Part shown: positions 22,936 through 35,754 of the stretch, in pieces | Numbering within the stretch: the stretch's first letter is position 1 | Layout of the letters: every line of letters starts with the position of its first letter | DNA from: Stenopsyche tienmushanensis | Taxonomy: Eukaryota > Arthropoda > Insecta > Trichoptera > Stenopsychidae | Length of the DNA: 64,000 nt | Reading direction: 5' to 3' | Assembly: GCA_008973525.1 (NCBI GenBank) | Contig: WACJ01000501.1 | Coordinates: forward strand, 744,001-808,000 | Notes under the pieces: generated by a model | Databases searched by the model: none | What the model was told of the DNA's origin: nothing | The model's input: the letters and a program-made list of their open reading frames with translations, nothing else | Translations under genes and position numbers: made by a program

Positions 22936-22978
22936 AAAGGTTTGTTATGGTGATAGAAACATTACATATTTCATATTA

Positions 22979-23572
22979 CAGTAGACTTGCGGTAATCCGA
23001 CAAACGTTTTACAAGGCGGTGTCGAATTATTCAATTTGACCTCTTTGAAGTCCGGAACTTTTTGGAAAGGAGTACTAGTAATCCGAAAAATTTGTAAAAT
23101 ATACATAGATAACACAAGTTTTATTATTATACAATTCGCGTTATAAACACAATGGCCATAGCAGTTATAAAAAAATAGAACCATCATCAAACTTATTCCA
23201 TGACGATTTTTAAAGCATTTCAACCATCCATTGCTAGCTACAAAGTCATATTTTTTTGTTATATCCTTGTAAAACAACATTGCTTTCATGGCCAATATGG
23301 ATCCAGTAATAGATATATGCTTATGTCTTACCTGAAGAAACCACCTGTACAGAGCTTCCTCTACCTCTGGATGTTTAGCTTTTTTGAGAGTTTGCCTCTT
23401 GCCAGCTTGTAAAAAGGTTCATTACGATTTAGGCGGTCCAGAATTTCACCTTTACATTTTTAAAATATTAATGACGCTCTACCGTATATATGTACGTACT
23501 ATACTTGTATTGGCATATCGGATTACAGGGGGCGCCGGATTAGACTGGGTCCGGATTACTGCGGGTTTGGTG
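22979..23572 (-). mobile_element. Tigger/pogo-type element with N-terminal transposase
   Basis: The ends are cagtagacttgcggtaatcc on the left and, on the other strand, caccaaacccgcagtaatcc on the right, matching at about 15 of 22 positions. Both are flanked by TA (22977-22978 and 23573-23574). On the minus strand a frame carries KRQTLKKAKHPEVEEALYRW, then a SITGSILAMKA stretch, then ASNGWLKCFKNRHGIS. This is the order seen in the CENP-B/Tc5-type DNA-binding domain of Tigger and Jerky proteins. The catalytic DDE part is absent, so this 594-bp copy is internally deleted. TIR divergence suggests considerable age. Confidence 0.8.
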
Positions 23573-23574
23573 TA

Positions 23575-26334
23575 CATTATTTTTAAATTCTTGAAATCAC
23601 TTTTTTTTTAAGAATATTTCTATAACGGTCTTGCCTTTGCATTGCTTTTTAGTTTGTACATAGAGTTCAATAAAATAATAACTTTATGATTGCTTGCTTT
23701 CGTATGTATAAATGGAACAAACGCGCAACAAATAATAAAGTCTATTTAATGATTTAACTATTACATTTCGCTTCATGTTCGTTACCGAATTTGTTTTTTG
23801 GCGATATTCCAGAAAGAAAAAGGTCAATCGACAACATCCATTAACAAAGATATCATAATAAAAAATGCTTTTAAATAAATGCTATGATTCGAAAAGAAGT
23901 ATTTATCTATAAATTATAGATATAAGAAGATATTTTCATAGCAAAGAGGTATAATGATCAACAGAATAAATTGCTTGAAAATCTTAATAAAAAGAAATCA
24001 GATTATATTCAGGATATAGTAGACGGAAAATACTGACATAATAATTATAGCGACAAAAAATATGATTTTGGAATTATAACGGAAACATAGTTTTATCTAG
24101 TCTACTCAGTGGATGTGGTTCCAACAGTTTATTATTGTTCATAGCTCTTCATTAAGATTAAATATATTTAAATAAAAGCCTTAATACAATATTAGCTTCG
24201 AATTTCGGTACGGTATTTTGTTTTTGAGTTTCTCGGTAAAATATATAAAAACCAACAACTTCCAATTGCCCTTCTTTGAGTCTACATCAGATAAGCTCCG
24301 ATCGATGTATTTTCTCAAGAAAGTTATTTCAAATTTAAACAAAGACGCACTCGAATGAACCCAAAATATAATACGAGGAAAACACTCAAAAGTTTCTTTT
24401 TAAACAATTTCTCATTACATTATGTAAACGGTGCTCTCAAATGAAATTTTCAGCTATAAAATGAAACCGGAGGTAATAAATCATTTATTTTTATAATGAA
24501 TGATTCGAAAATTGCATGATGGCATTGCTATCTAAAATTAAAACTAAAAGACGGGGCTAAAATGGATTAAAAAAATCTTCGATGTGAGTCTCGTATAAAA
24601 TTATGATTGATGTTACATATCAAGAGGACAAAATGAGAATGCTTTTTCGTAATTGTAAAATCAACTCTAAAGCTCGGTTTCTTGTGCATCATTAGGTTTT
24701 CGCTTTTTTATGGTCACTCGTTGATCTAAATTATTGATGAAATTTCAAATTGTCTGCAATCTGCTTCTGTCTAAGTTCAATTTACAAGAAAGTTGTTATT
24801 CGTTTTGGTTCATGGTACAGTTTATTAATTATTTCTATGCTTTGTAAATAATATAAGAAACTGATTTTTTAGCTGAACGCTTGAGTAATTGCTGTTGTAT
24901 TAACATATGTAATAAAATAAGTATTTTCTGAATTGAAAAAATGGGGATCCAAGTCGACGTGTTCATTCACCTACACCCAGGTGCATGAGTCATACGCACT
25001 GGAGCATATAACCGGTACTCCGTATGCCACGTACATATGTGCGTCTCTTTCTCGCATATGACCTGCGAGCCGGCTGGAGCGAGATGCAATGTCTCTTTAT
25101 AAGCATATTGATAAGGCACAATTCTGAAGCACAACGTGACTAACAAATATATATATAATGTATGTCGATATTATTTTGATGTCATCCAGATAAGTATTGC
25201 AATATCGACTGAATGAAATTTGTGCACTTATCGATTATTACTCCCAATTGATTGTGTTCGACTTATCAAGCAGCACGATTGACCTCATACGATTTATTTT
25301 TAGTATCAACCTCTCAAGGCCTAATTCACATCTTCATGAGTAATTCACCGACAATCCGTCATTAATGTACCGCAAAAAAATCACAATAAACCTGTTTGCG
25401 GATAAAATGGCGTAATCGACGTTTTTATTGCAGGCAATCATAGCACGAGTTCTGTTTACATCCGATGGATGGGAAAAAATCTCAACGTAACACCATGGAT
25501 TTGGAACAGGTGGCCCTGAAAGCCTTCTCGCATCCCAGCATTCTTGGCTTTTTGTGGCACTGCTTGAATAAATACAACATCCCAAATTGTTATTGTAAAA
25601 TACCCCATGGGCGATGACCCATAATATTTGCGGTCATGTTTTTCTATGAGCTATTATGTTTTTTTATTCTCACATTAGTTACATGGAATTCTTATGCGTA
25701 ATCATATTATTGTGCGAAAAAATACATTAATTTTTTAAGGAGATAATTGAAATTAATTTCTTATCAAATGCTAACAAAAAAATGCACATTAATACGATAA
25801 TGGTTTTTTTGCCTCTTTTATCTCTTATATCACTGATTAGATTTTGTCAAAATCCAAGATCTAAATATTGTTGCAATATTTAAGAATTTAAGAATGAAGC
25901 AATCATCTTCTAAAACCATTCCAAATGTAGATTATTTTAAAAATACTATTTGACAGGTTTAAATACAAGCGCGCTTTGTGTAATGTGCGACATCTGACGG
26001 CGAATAGAAAAAGTATTAAGGTTCGTAACTTAGCTATATAAAAATATTTTTTAATATTCTTTCAACGATAATGGCGCTCAATTTACGGCTGTTATAGCGC
26101 AATTCAAATACGAACGACCACCATGAGACCCAAAAGGTATGCATTTGTGCCCACAAGGCATATTTGGGGGGCGTTAATTCACCCATTAGACCCAAATTTA
26201 CGCTAATGTCTAGAGACACAAAATATTAATATTCAACCCTTGGGCAACAGGTATAACGACAGTTGGCCACAATTAAGCAACACATTTACAAATGTGCTCG
26301 ATGAAATTTATAAAATCAAAGTTTTGAGAAAATT
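23575..26334. other. AT-rich sequence, mostly featureless
   Basis: No gene is recognised. A short CG-rich patch at 24950-25090 contains several E-box-like and palindromic strings (for example cacctacacccaggtg). A minus-strand frame at 25334-25585 is noted separately. Confidence 0.35.
25334..25585 (-). CDS. Cysteine-containing frame with a PNPWCYV string
   Basis: A minus-strand frame of 83 codons contains 'SQECWDARRLSGPPVPNPWC' followed by YVEIF, then MIACNKN. The PWCYV string with flanking cysteines is reminiscent of the C-terminal half of kringle domains (PWCY....C...C), but the upstream CRNP signature is absent, so this is a weak resemblance. An acceptor-like site (ggctttcag) lies just before GPPVP and would be in phase with the donor of the exon at 44763-44929, a one-in-three coincidence. 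Could be chance. Confidence 0.2.
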   Translation of the reverse strand: MGCCIYSSSATKSQECWDARRLSGPPVPNPWCYVEIFSHPSDVNRTRAMIACNKNVDYAILSANRFIVIFLRYINDGLSVNYS

Positions 26335-26545
26335 TCAACGCTGAATATTCAGTTTTTCATAAACTGATATTTTGAGGAGACTTGAGGCATAGTTCGGCGA
26401 TGCTACTCTTAGTAAGACCCAAGTGTTTGATTTGGTACATCATTTTGTGAAGGTATGATAGCCAATAAACAGTCTGCCAGAAAAGTTATGACGGATAAAC
26501 TCACCCAATTATACTGGGAACACCTACCTTACAGTTCAGACTTGG
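26335..26545 (+). pseudogene. Mariner scrap: helix-turn-helix fused to C-terminal segment
   Basis: The first part resembles the element at 35755-36043: 'ILRRLEAQFGD'-like codons, then 'LSKTQVFDLVHHFVKV', the N-terminal helix-turn-helix of a mariner. After a stop it continues with 'KVMTDKLTQLYWEHLPYSSD', matching the segment that runs to SPDLAPSD near the third catalytic aspartate. The whole DETW to HDN core is missing. TIRs were not found. Confidence 0.6.
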
Positions 26546-26569
26546 CCTCATTGATTTTTATATATAAGA

Positions 26570-26838
26570 TTTACTGTAAGTTAATTATACTATACCTATA
26601 TTATTTTAATAAGCGCAAACAATAATTTGGCAAAGTTTTATCGCAATCGAATGAACGGTATGGCAGCACATTAAATACGGACAAACAAACATTAATTTTC
26701 ATATATAGATTATGCCTATGTTACTCGCGAAATCCTTAGCAGTTAGTGGACGAAGCTTTATCGCAATTCGATGAACGGTATGGCAGCGCATTTCTAACGA
26801 ACAAAACCCAATTCATCTTTATATATTAGACTATATAA
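26570..26838 (+). repeat. Dispersed repeat B (two-unit) copy
   Basis: Two tandem units, each with the gaacggtatggcagc core, in the same layout as the copy at 2778-3033. Confidence 0.7.
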
Positions 26839-27179
26839 TAAATTTGTAGAGCGAAATTCCGGATTATATTTGAGTCTCCCTTGTATTGAGAATATATGTA
26901 TTTTTTTTGTGAATTCCAAGGTAACTTCGTGCTTTAACAACGGCATCCGGTTCACAATTGTGTAGATCTGAGATCGACATTACATCCGATCTGTGAATGA
27001 CGATATGAAATCATTGATACATGACCATGACCTTCCAAAGGCGCACGCGGTATGAAACATACACCACATAAAATTTTATTTGTATATTTGTTTATTTATC
27101 ATGTTGTTGAATCATTTAACAAAATTTGGTTTCTTTTTGAATCCGTGTAAGTGTAGCATGGACGAATTATCATCCCCAT

Positions 27180-27410
27180 GCAATGGTGCTGTTAATCTGT
27201 GCAGATCTAATTCGCCAGATTAACGGCGACATCTTCCGTCTCGCTTTAAGCGCAATGTGTCATTTTAATAGCGCCATCTTCTGTGGCGTTGCGGATATAT
27301 TGCGTTTCTGACGACACTGATCGCTTCTTGCGTGTGCACCGTAGGCGGGAGTCATGAGGAGTCGTCGGATAGCCTTGATTACGGGAAGACATCCTTCCTA
27401 GGCATTCCTC
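27180..27410 (+). repeat. Dispersed repeat G copy
   Basis: Longer partner of 17860-18030, sharing 'aatctgtgcagatctaattc' and 'cgccagattaacggcgacat' and ending with 'gtcgtcggatagccttgatt'. Confidence 0.65.
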
Positions 27411-27557
27411 AAAACGCACGCTTTTGTTCGGCCGATTTTCGAACCAACGAACGCATTGAATATCGGTTAGTAATAAAGTTATAACTGGATCTGTCGAATA
27501 TGATAGGTATATTATTTTGGCATATTGACAAGCCATAGGCGGAGTCGTTAGACGATC

Positions 27558-27740
27558 ATGACTGAAGCTTCTATAATTAAATTATATAATTTGGATGCGA
27601 TCCAGGGCGCAGATAGTCGGCAAAAACTATCAAAATGCCGTTCATCGACTGGATTAATTGAAGTTCCGACGAAAGAATTCATAGCAATCTATTTCCAAGA
27701 CCAAACGTTTATGAATCTCGTATCTATTTTAGAAAAATAA
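27558..27740 (+). other. 60-codon open frame, unrecognised
   Basis: A small ATG frame directly after repeat G. No motif. Listed only because its composition is protein-like. Confidence 0.1.
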
Positions 27741-28262
27741 AGTATTTATACTCACAGAGTTTTCTCGAATCCGAAGGCAGGGGCAATGTTGCCCTCGAAC
27801 CGGGTCCTACATCAATAGAAAACGCATAGGGCATATCTTCCAATGTAGAATCGCTGTCCTTTCTTTTTCTTCCAAATATATGCCAAATCTTCCGGTATGC
27901 CATTTTGTGAACGAGTTATTGATATTTCACTCACTTTGTAAATAATCGAGTTCACATTATTTATATAAAACAATTCTTAAAGACGCTGATTCGCCTCGAT
28001 ACAAATATTTAGTCGTTTACTTCCTATTAATCTACAATAAGATAATGTTACAAGAAAGAATTTATATGTGCTTTGTAATACACCACAATTTCCTGTACAC
28101 ATTTTACATTGCCTATATAACAATAAAAATGTATAATAAATAGAAAATCGTTAATACAGTGTATTGAATTAATTATTTGATCAATGAATTGATTTTTGTA
28201 GCACACAGTTTTGATTTAAACGTGATTAAACAATAAAACAGTTCATAAATATAGTGTTTATA

Positions 28263-28313
28263 TTATAATTAAAGCACTGCCCGCATCATGTGTGGGCATA
28301 CTCGTCAAAGGGA
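28263..28313 (-). repeat. piggyBac-like terminal sequence (repeat C), solo
   Basis: Read on the minus strand it begins with ccctttgacgagtatg and continues with a cacacatgatgcggg block, matching the termini at 46235, 46761, 50205 and 54446. The flanking TTAA is degraded here. Confidence 0.5.
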
Positions 28314-28752
28314 TAACAAAGAGCACATTTTTGAATGATTACATTTGCAAGTGTGCAATGTGAATCATAATAAGTTTCGGAATTCTTAACAAGTATTTGA
28401 AGTCATTCAAACATATATGCATCGATAAATATCATTATCACGGATATAGCAAGCAATATGTTTGAAATATAAGAACAAAAACAGATGGTTAATTTTTTAA
28501 TATTTAAAAAGATTTACCGTATTTTAAGCAAAATCAAAAAAGGACTGCGATCTAAGATCTGAGTATAATGCTAAACATTCAAGCATATAAGCTTGATTTG
28601 AATTGCTTCGCATTTATGATAATATAATGAGGCAGTTATGGCACTTAACGGCACAGTATCGAGAGCCACATTCTGGAATTCAACAGTAAAGTTAACAGGA
28701 TATCCAGCATGGATGAAAGAGGAGATTACCAGTTTAATCTGGGTGAATTTTT

Positions 28753-28992
28753 ATGGAGCGAATACTTGATACCGTGACGGATCTATTGTTGATGCCGTTG
28801 CCTGACATCCATGATCGTTTTACGGGTGCTGTTTGTAAACAAATATATCCATCGTGGGTGGATTTTTTTTGTAACGACCCACCCACCTGCTGTCGCTTGT
28901 CAACATCACAGCGAGAGCGCTTGCGACACGGTTGCCGATGTCAAAACGTGACCGTGACCAACTCTTCCGACGACCACCTACCCGGTCATTAG
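28753..28992 (+). CDS. Unrecognised 79-residue open frame, cysteine-containing
   Basis: An ATG frame with relatively CG-rich codons, an amphipathic start and a C-terminal half with five cysteines (FFCNDPPTCC and CRCQN). It might be a small exon or a chance frame. No family was recognised. Neighbouring sequence up to 29480 holds nothing identifiable. Confidence 0.2.
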   Translation: MERILDTVTDLLLMPLPDIHDRFTGAVCKQIYPSWVDFFCNDPPTCCRLSTSQRERLRHGCRCQNVTVTNSSDDHLPGH

Positions 28993-29483
28993 GGACTCTA
29001 TTTGAGCTTTTAAATTTGCATTACAATTTACGCTCTGTAAACGACCGGGACGTGCTCCATGGCCACGGGAGATTAGCTGGAATACTGCAGCAAATGGCAT
29101 ATTAACCTAAATGCAGAAGTGGATGACGCACAATAGCCGTCGAGGAAAATATGATTTCTTATTATTTTCCTTTTTAATTAGAATCGATGCAATCTGACCG
29201 CTTTGGTGGATGATGGACGATAAACACTTGCAGCAGTGTCATCGACCTTCATGCCATTGAGGATGTTCTTCTCCAAATTTTGATTGATGCTCTAACGACG
29301 AATAGATACGTTAATTATGGCTGCATGGTAATATTCCATCTGTTTCGAATTCATTACGCTTATCAATCCATTTGCTTGGTTATGCTAGCTAATCATGGAT
29401 CAAGAGCAACGCGTATGACAGCTCTTCTGAACAGTTATATAACGCCATTAAATATCGCCTTATTAGGTCGATATTTGGAATAG

Positions 29484-29760
29484 GTGGAGTGGTGGAACGC
29501 TTCCCTCACCGTCGGATCGATCCGTGACCATATGTCCCGAGCTGACGTGACCGACGAACAATGCTTTCGGTTTAGGACAATGGACGAGAAATGCGTCACG
29601 GACTGTCCTCGTGAGCGACGGACGTGTTTCCGAGATCGGAAGACAATCAAATTTGTTTCCATTTAAGAGGGGCGTCCTGAAAGAGGAGTCTCGAACGATT
29701 CAAGATTGCCGATGCAAAGACAATGGCGTCGGGTGTGCGACGTAAGTTGAATTTCGTCTT
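29484..29760 (+). other. CG-rich patch with a possible first coding exon
   Basis: A plus-strand frame of 60 codons ends at 29666. Shortly after, 'acaATGGCGTCGGG' in good initiation context runs six codons into a strong donor (GTGCGAC then GTAAGT at about 29745). A short first coding exon is possible, but nothing downstream in the window could be tied to it. Confidence 0.2.
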
Positions 29761-29879
29761 TTATTGAGGCGGTTCGCTTGGAAATTGAAGATTTGGTCCG
29801 ACGCGTCCGTAACGCTCGAGCGGTTCTTGTCGCATTATCGAGGTAACACGACTTTGACCATTAAACACGAACGACGTTA

Positions 29880-31380
29880 ATGGATCGACCCTGGACAAGG
29901 ATCTAACGAAGCTGTTTTTTAACACAATCTACTTGTGGGAACTAAATGAAAGGCTTCTTCTATCCGTATATTTATTTACGTTCCCCTCGTTTATCGATTG
30001 TAACATGCTTCAGTACTGGGCGTTAAGTCTTTTGAGCCTGCATGTTGTTAGTTGACATGGAATTTTAAAACGGTTGTAGCCATTGAAGTGCATTATAAAT
30101 GTGAGATATGTCCCGCATTAGCTAAATATGGGCATGGGTTCAAAACCCCCGCTGTGACAATTTGGTCAGAGATTGTTCAAGTCGTTGAGGGATCGCGTGG
30201 GTGCGGGGGTTCCTTCGTTTGAAGAACACCTCCCATGTGGACGGCTATGAGGATTGCTAGACTCTTGTCAAAAACGGCATCATTTCAAACGATTAATTCG
30301 TGGTCGGACGCAAATGTGTCATATTACACTATCACAATCAGTCAACATCCTAATATGAAATGACTATAAAAACGCAATTATGTCGACAACAACACACAAG
30401 AGAACAATGACACGAACGGTTACAGTCAACGATAAGGACCACGCAATTAAGACTGATTTCCCACTAATTGTTCAACTTTATTTCACAGACACATTTTTTT
30501 AATAACGATATCAACTGTAAAAATACACGATTCACACGCCATTACAATGAGAAATACTGTATTTTCATGTCGATTTGCAATAAGCCAAATTGCACAGCGA
30601 AATTACATGAGATAACCGCACAAAAACGAATCATTCAATACAATTACGAAATCCATATAAAATTCATAGCTCACTGCAATGCAATAAAATATGCAAAATT
30701 TTTCACATAAGCAACGCGAATATCCAACGGTTCAGTTCTCACTTTTTTGCGATCGATTTTCGCTATTTCATTCAACGAGATCGAATCTAGGACGACTTCT
30801 CGGGCGTATTTCAAGGATCACGTCATGGCATACAAGTTAACTTGACACGACTGACGGTTCGAACTAACTGATAACGGTAGAAGACTGTAAACATACGCTG
30901 CATTCTGAGCATACGCGTCAGGGGGATTCAATTGCGGGGCCGCACTGTGACAAATCATAGTCGATAAACGCCCGCATCCATGCAAAAATGCAATATTTAG
31001 TCCATAAAATAAACATTTACATTGCCATTGAGATCATTCAAGATGTCAACACATACTATAATGTTTACACGTGACATCTTTCCAAGTGACGTAAGCCATT
31101 TTGTTTTAGTAGAAGGAAGTGCAATTTTAACAAATGGATACATTGCAATATCGCTTTTACATTATTATCGAACAACGAACGAGATATCTATTGTTTTCAA
31201 GCAAATTTTTGTTCAGCGATGGAGCTCATTTCACAATAGTTGGATTTGTCGATTAACAAAATTATCACATTTGGGCTGATGAAAGTCTGTCCGTCTAACC
31301 ATCTTCTACATCAAGATCACGAAAAGGATAATTATTCTAAAAATATCGTTTGTTGGTTTTACTATAAATATGAACAAACC
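29880..31380. other. No gene recognised
   Basis: Near 30130-30215 a 'gggttcaaaacccccgc' string recalls an RNA polymerase III B box, but no tRNA fold could be drawn. The rest is AT-rich with small frames. Confidence 0.35.
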
Positions 31381-31384
31381 AAAT

Positions 31385-31613
31385 AAGAACAAAATAAGTT
31401 GGCAAAGTTTTATCGCATTCGAATGAACGGTATGGCAGCGCATTAAATACGGACAAAAAACATTCATGTTTATATATTAGACTATGCCTATGTTACCCGC
31501 TGAATTCTTGGCAATAAGTGGACAAAGTTTTATCTCAATCCGATGAATGCGCATGTCAACGCATGTCGAATGAACAAACCTGAAATTAGGCAATTCATTT
31601 TTATATATTAGAA
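31385..31613 (+). repeat. Dispersed repeat B (two-unit) copy
   Basis: Two tandem units. The first keeps the full gaacggtatggcagcgcat core, while the second is altered (gaatgcgcatgtcaacgcat). Confidence 0.65.
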
Positions 31614-32205
31614 GATAGAAGAAGATTACTAGTTATTTTCTAGCTGTCTTTTGGCATAGTCTTCGATGAAAACAACCAAATTTATTATTATTCTAGTATT
31701 AGCGTGTACTTTACATCGCATCCTCGCAGTCCTTGCATCACTTCGCACGAGTAATATGCGCTAACATGGTGCATCCGCTAATCGTCTCACAAAATAAATT
31801 CCGCACTCAAACAATGTTTGTGCTAGTTCAAAAACCTTCCACGATGCACAAAAAACAACTTCCCAAAGTTTCATCGCAATTGGATGTATTGTATAGAAAC
31901 GTATACGAGACAAACGGACTACGAACCACCGACATTCATTTTATCACAAAAATTACAAATACAAAAAGCTTAATTTAAAAGCATAATTGTTCAATTGATG
32001 TGTTTATATAAACTAGAATCATTTTTAGATTTTATATAAAATATATTTAAAAAACAGTGAAATTTGTTTATTAATGAACACAATTTGATTGGATCACGGT
32101 TATAGCGAGCAAACCTACAAATGTGTGATAATAACAAGAATTAATGTTATAAAAAAGCAATCTTAAAGATCAAAATTGATTACATTCAACTGGGTATTGT
32201 TATTA

Positions 32206-33026
32206 GGGTGTCCCATAAGTTTCTTTTGTTTTTATATTAAGAAAAAAATAAACAATTTGTATTACATCAAAAATTTTTGAATAATATATGATCCATTCTA
32301 TTCTATAATATTGATCAAGGTACATTTTTATATTATTTTTTGAATTAAAATTTTAACCACGTAAAGAATTTTTCAACGAAAGAAATAAATAATAATCTGA
32401 AGGGGTAATGTCTGGAGAGTGTGGAGGACGAGGTAAAACATCCCAGTCAAATGATAATAATTTATTTTTGACAAGCAAAGACACATGAGGCCTGGCGTTA
32501 TCGTGATGAAAAACAACGCCTCGTCTGTTCGCTAATTCTGGCCGTTTTTTGGCAATTGCATCCTTTATGTTGTCTAGTTAGGAACAATATTTTGTTGAAT
32601 TGATTGTTACACCTTGCTGAAGTAGCTCATAATAAACTACCCCTTTCCATTTCCAGCAAATGCATAGCAAAACTTTTTTTTGGATGTAGGCCAGGTTTAG
32701 CTACAGTTGAAGCTTTTGTACCCTTGGTCCAAGACTGTTTACGTTGGATATTCTCCTAGAGTATCCAACTTTCATCTCCAGTGACAAGTCTCTTCAAAAA
32801 AGGTTGGCTATTATGTCGTTGGAGAAGAAGATTACATGTTGAAATACGATGAAGTTTATTTGAGTTAGTCAGTTCATGAGGAATTCTTGATGTAGCTCAA
32901 TTTTGTCAGATGATGGATGATGGAGGACGGATGTTCGTGGAATTTCTAACTTGTTAGCTATTTGGCGAACAGATCTGTGATTGATTAGACCTGTGTTCAT
33001 TTACGAAAGAAACTTATGGGACAACC
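32206..33026 (-). mobile_element. Mariner element with TIRs and most of the transposase
   Basis: The ends are GGGTGTCCCATAAGTTTCTT and GGTTGTCCCATAAGTTTCTT on their own strands, flanked by TA. On the minus strand the transposase shows a helix-turn-helix piece (NHRSVRQIANKLEIPRTSV), then VTGDESW (first catalytic Asp), FHHDNARPH (second) and PSDYYLF (third). The last two Asp residues are 34 residues apart, which is the D34D spacing of true mariners. The N-terminal helix-turn-helix is missing, several stops and frameshifts are present, and the element is 821 bp instead of about 1.3 kb, so it is inactive. It is the best preserved transposon here. Confidence 0.9.
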
Positions 33027-33029
33027 TAA

Positions 33030-35750
33030 TATATTTAGCGGATTTTTATATTTTAACGAGTTTTTTTTGCAAATATTGTTATTTTTGGACTGCATATGCA
33101 TGTTGCGGATATTTTTAATGGAAATTAATCGTTATAAGCGTTTTTAGTGGACAAAATTGGTATTAAGTGAACCATTAAGGTAAATGTCCTCTTGACCCAA
33201 AATACCAAATCCGATCAATTTAGACGCCTCCTTAGAACGACGTCGTTAATTGGTCTTAACACAGACAAATGGATTCACGATGTGTTAAATGCTCTAGAAA
33301 AAAGGACGGTTTTATAATATTGCAGTTCAATAATCCTCGATGGCGCAGTGCACAGATATGAAGCTCGCATAGGAAGTGCATCGTTGAGGACTTCTTTCGC
33401 AACAATGCAATACCAGCTGCATTCGAATTGAAAACGCTCATAACCTGCAGGCGACCGCAATGCTTTGGCGATTAAGGAAACCTGACACACAGACAATGAT
33501 TCATAAAAACTATTAAAATTACGTGATGACATTTGGACGCGCGCTGAATTAATATACGCATCTATGAGCCGCCATTCCGCAGTATGGCGTGAATTTTTGA
33601 GTGAAATTTACAGCGCGGCCATTTTGAATTTTTAAACAATGAAAATCGAACCGCAATTGAATATCTTGCAGGGATTATCCTCATAGATTGAATTGCGCCA
33701 ACTGTAGGGTTGGCTAGATGTGAATCTCCGATTCAAAATGGCGCATCCGAGATGCTTTGGTACTTTGCATAATGGCGACCGTCGCTGTCTCATTAACTCC
33801 CTGTTCGATGCGATTTCACGCATCGTGAAGACCCTAAGTTGTTTAAAAGCAATTATTCGCGGACTCGTTTTTCATAATTCGAAATCCAGCCGGGGGCCGC
33901 CTGTTTTGTCTCGAAACTCGATTAAATCCATGTTGGAAATCGCTGGCTGAAAACGCACGTAAAGGCGTTACATGGAAAATGCAATTTGTAACGTGCGACA
34001 GTGATTATTGTCATACAGCAGGAAACGGCGCGAAATTTGAATTTAAAATGAGGCCGTTACGTTATTTGAACAATGAGCGTAGCTACAATAAAAAAGTAAT
34101 TCCCCACATATATACATGTGCATGCAATTAGGATGCACGCCTGGGAATCCCGTATCTTCATCGGTCAAATTCAGAGAATTTTAACATATTCAAGAATTTA
34201 AACAACCAATCCAATTTGTACATATTTTTAATCCACAATTACGGTCGGTGCACAAGTTCTTGCCATTTTAAATGCAGCTATCTAGGAAACATTTGGATGA
34301 TCCTTAGGTAAACCATATTTGAATTAATTTCTATTAAAACTACCCCATTTGGTGAATAATAAAACCATTATTTTGCGTCGAAAATCCGCCAGATCGCATG
34401 TAGCATTAGTCACATCAAAAAAAATTGGCTTATAAGAGAAGTTTAGTAACATCTGTCTTACTCCCCTAACGTAGCATCTAGCGATTACCATCTTTAATGA
34501 CCCTTGCAACATTTTTTCAATGGCGAAAAAATGAATTCCAGGAAGTAGTGAAATAAAAAAATAAACAAATAGGGATGGAATAAATAAGCTAATCAACAAG
34601 ATAGAAATTACTTTCGCACCAACCCAATACATATAATATAGAGTATGCTAAATTATATAAGTATCTTATAAAAATAATTGTAAATCCATGTAAAATAAAT
34701 AAAAAAGATTCTATATAGAAATGAGAGCATTTGAGTTTGACAATCTGCCAAGAAAAAAGTTACGATGTTTCTTTTAAGCGATTCATAAAAGATGGGAAGA
34801 TTGGGAGCATTTTAAAATGTACTCGATTCGACGATAAGGGATATCCAAGATCCAATTTTGATTTTTATTTGCGAATTAATACATGTATACAGACATTTAA
34901 TAAATTTATGCTTCAATTAAAAATTATAATTGCTGAATATCTTAGTCAATTTGGTCCCTACCGCCCACTAATGGACATTAGAATTGGAATTTAGATAGTG
35001 GTGGACATGAATTATTATGCAAACACATTTAAAATTCATCGACAAAACGAATAGGATGGGTGTCGTGGAGTAGGATGGATACCGCATGCTTTCATCGAAC
35101 ACAAAAAACACACATGCTTTCAACAAAAAAAACTATCAAAAGATTGCCAAAATAATGGGAAGATCGTTTGATTTTTTTGTATTAAACACGCGAATACTTT
35201 CGGGTCCCCCCAATACATGCCAACCCTGATTTGAGACCAAACATGCGCATCGTCGAATTAATTTTATCGCGATTTTTATGACTTTGTTTAGCCACATGTT
35301 ATGTTGCATCATAAAGTAAAATAAACAGATTGCCCGCCTGGAACTGGAAAATATTTATAATTATCCTCAATTACGAGACCAATATTTTTAATATGAATAA
35401 TTCAAAACGGGACACAATGGATATTCCGAGAATGTAAAACCAAAAACGCTTCCACGGCATATCTGCGAGCGATCAGTATTGTGGCGCGATCTAATGACGC
35501 ATGATGAGTAATTAAAAGACAAGGTCGACAAATGTCATATTATAGTGAGTTAATTGATTAAAAACATAAAACTTATTGTATTTTCATTTGGTGTGATGAC
35601 TAAATACTTTGCTCGATCGTCGAGATTAACCCTTAGAGTGCTAAGATACGATAGATCGTCGATTGCGATGCTAACGAGGACTGCTAACAACGATTGTTAT
35701 TGACTCATTGATGACTTCAAAATAAAAATAAAAAGGGGATATCAAAATTT
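33030..35750. other. No gene recognised
   Basis: Repeat-poor sequence. Frames at 33720-33950 plus, 34324-34632 minus (hydrophobic) and 34731-34994 plus show no motif. Confidence 0.35.
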
Positions 35751-35754
35751 TATA

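Noticed and set aside
30120..30215. tRNA-like B box (gggttcaaaaccc)
   Set aside because: No A box at the right distance and no cloverleaf could be drawn. The string is explained by a short palindrome.
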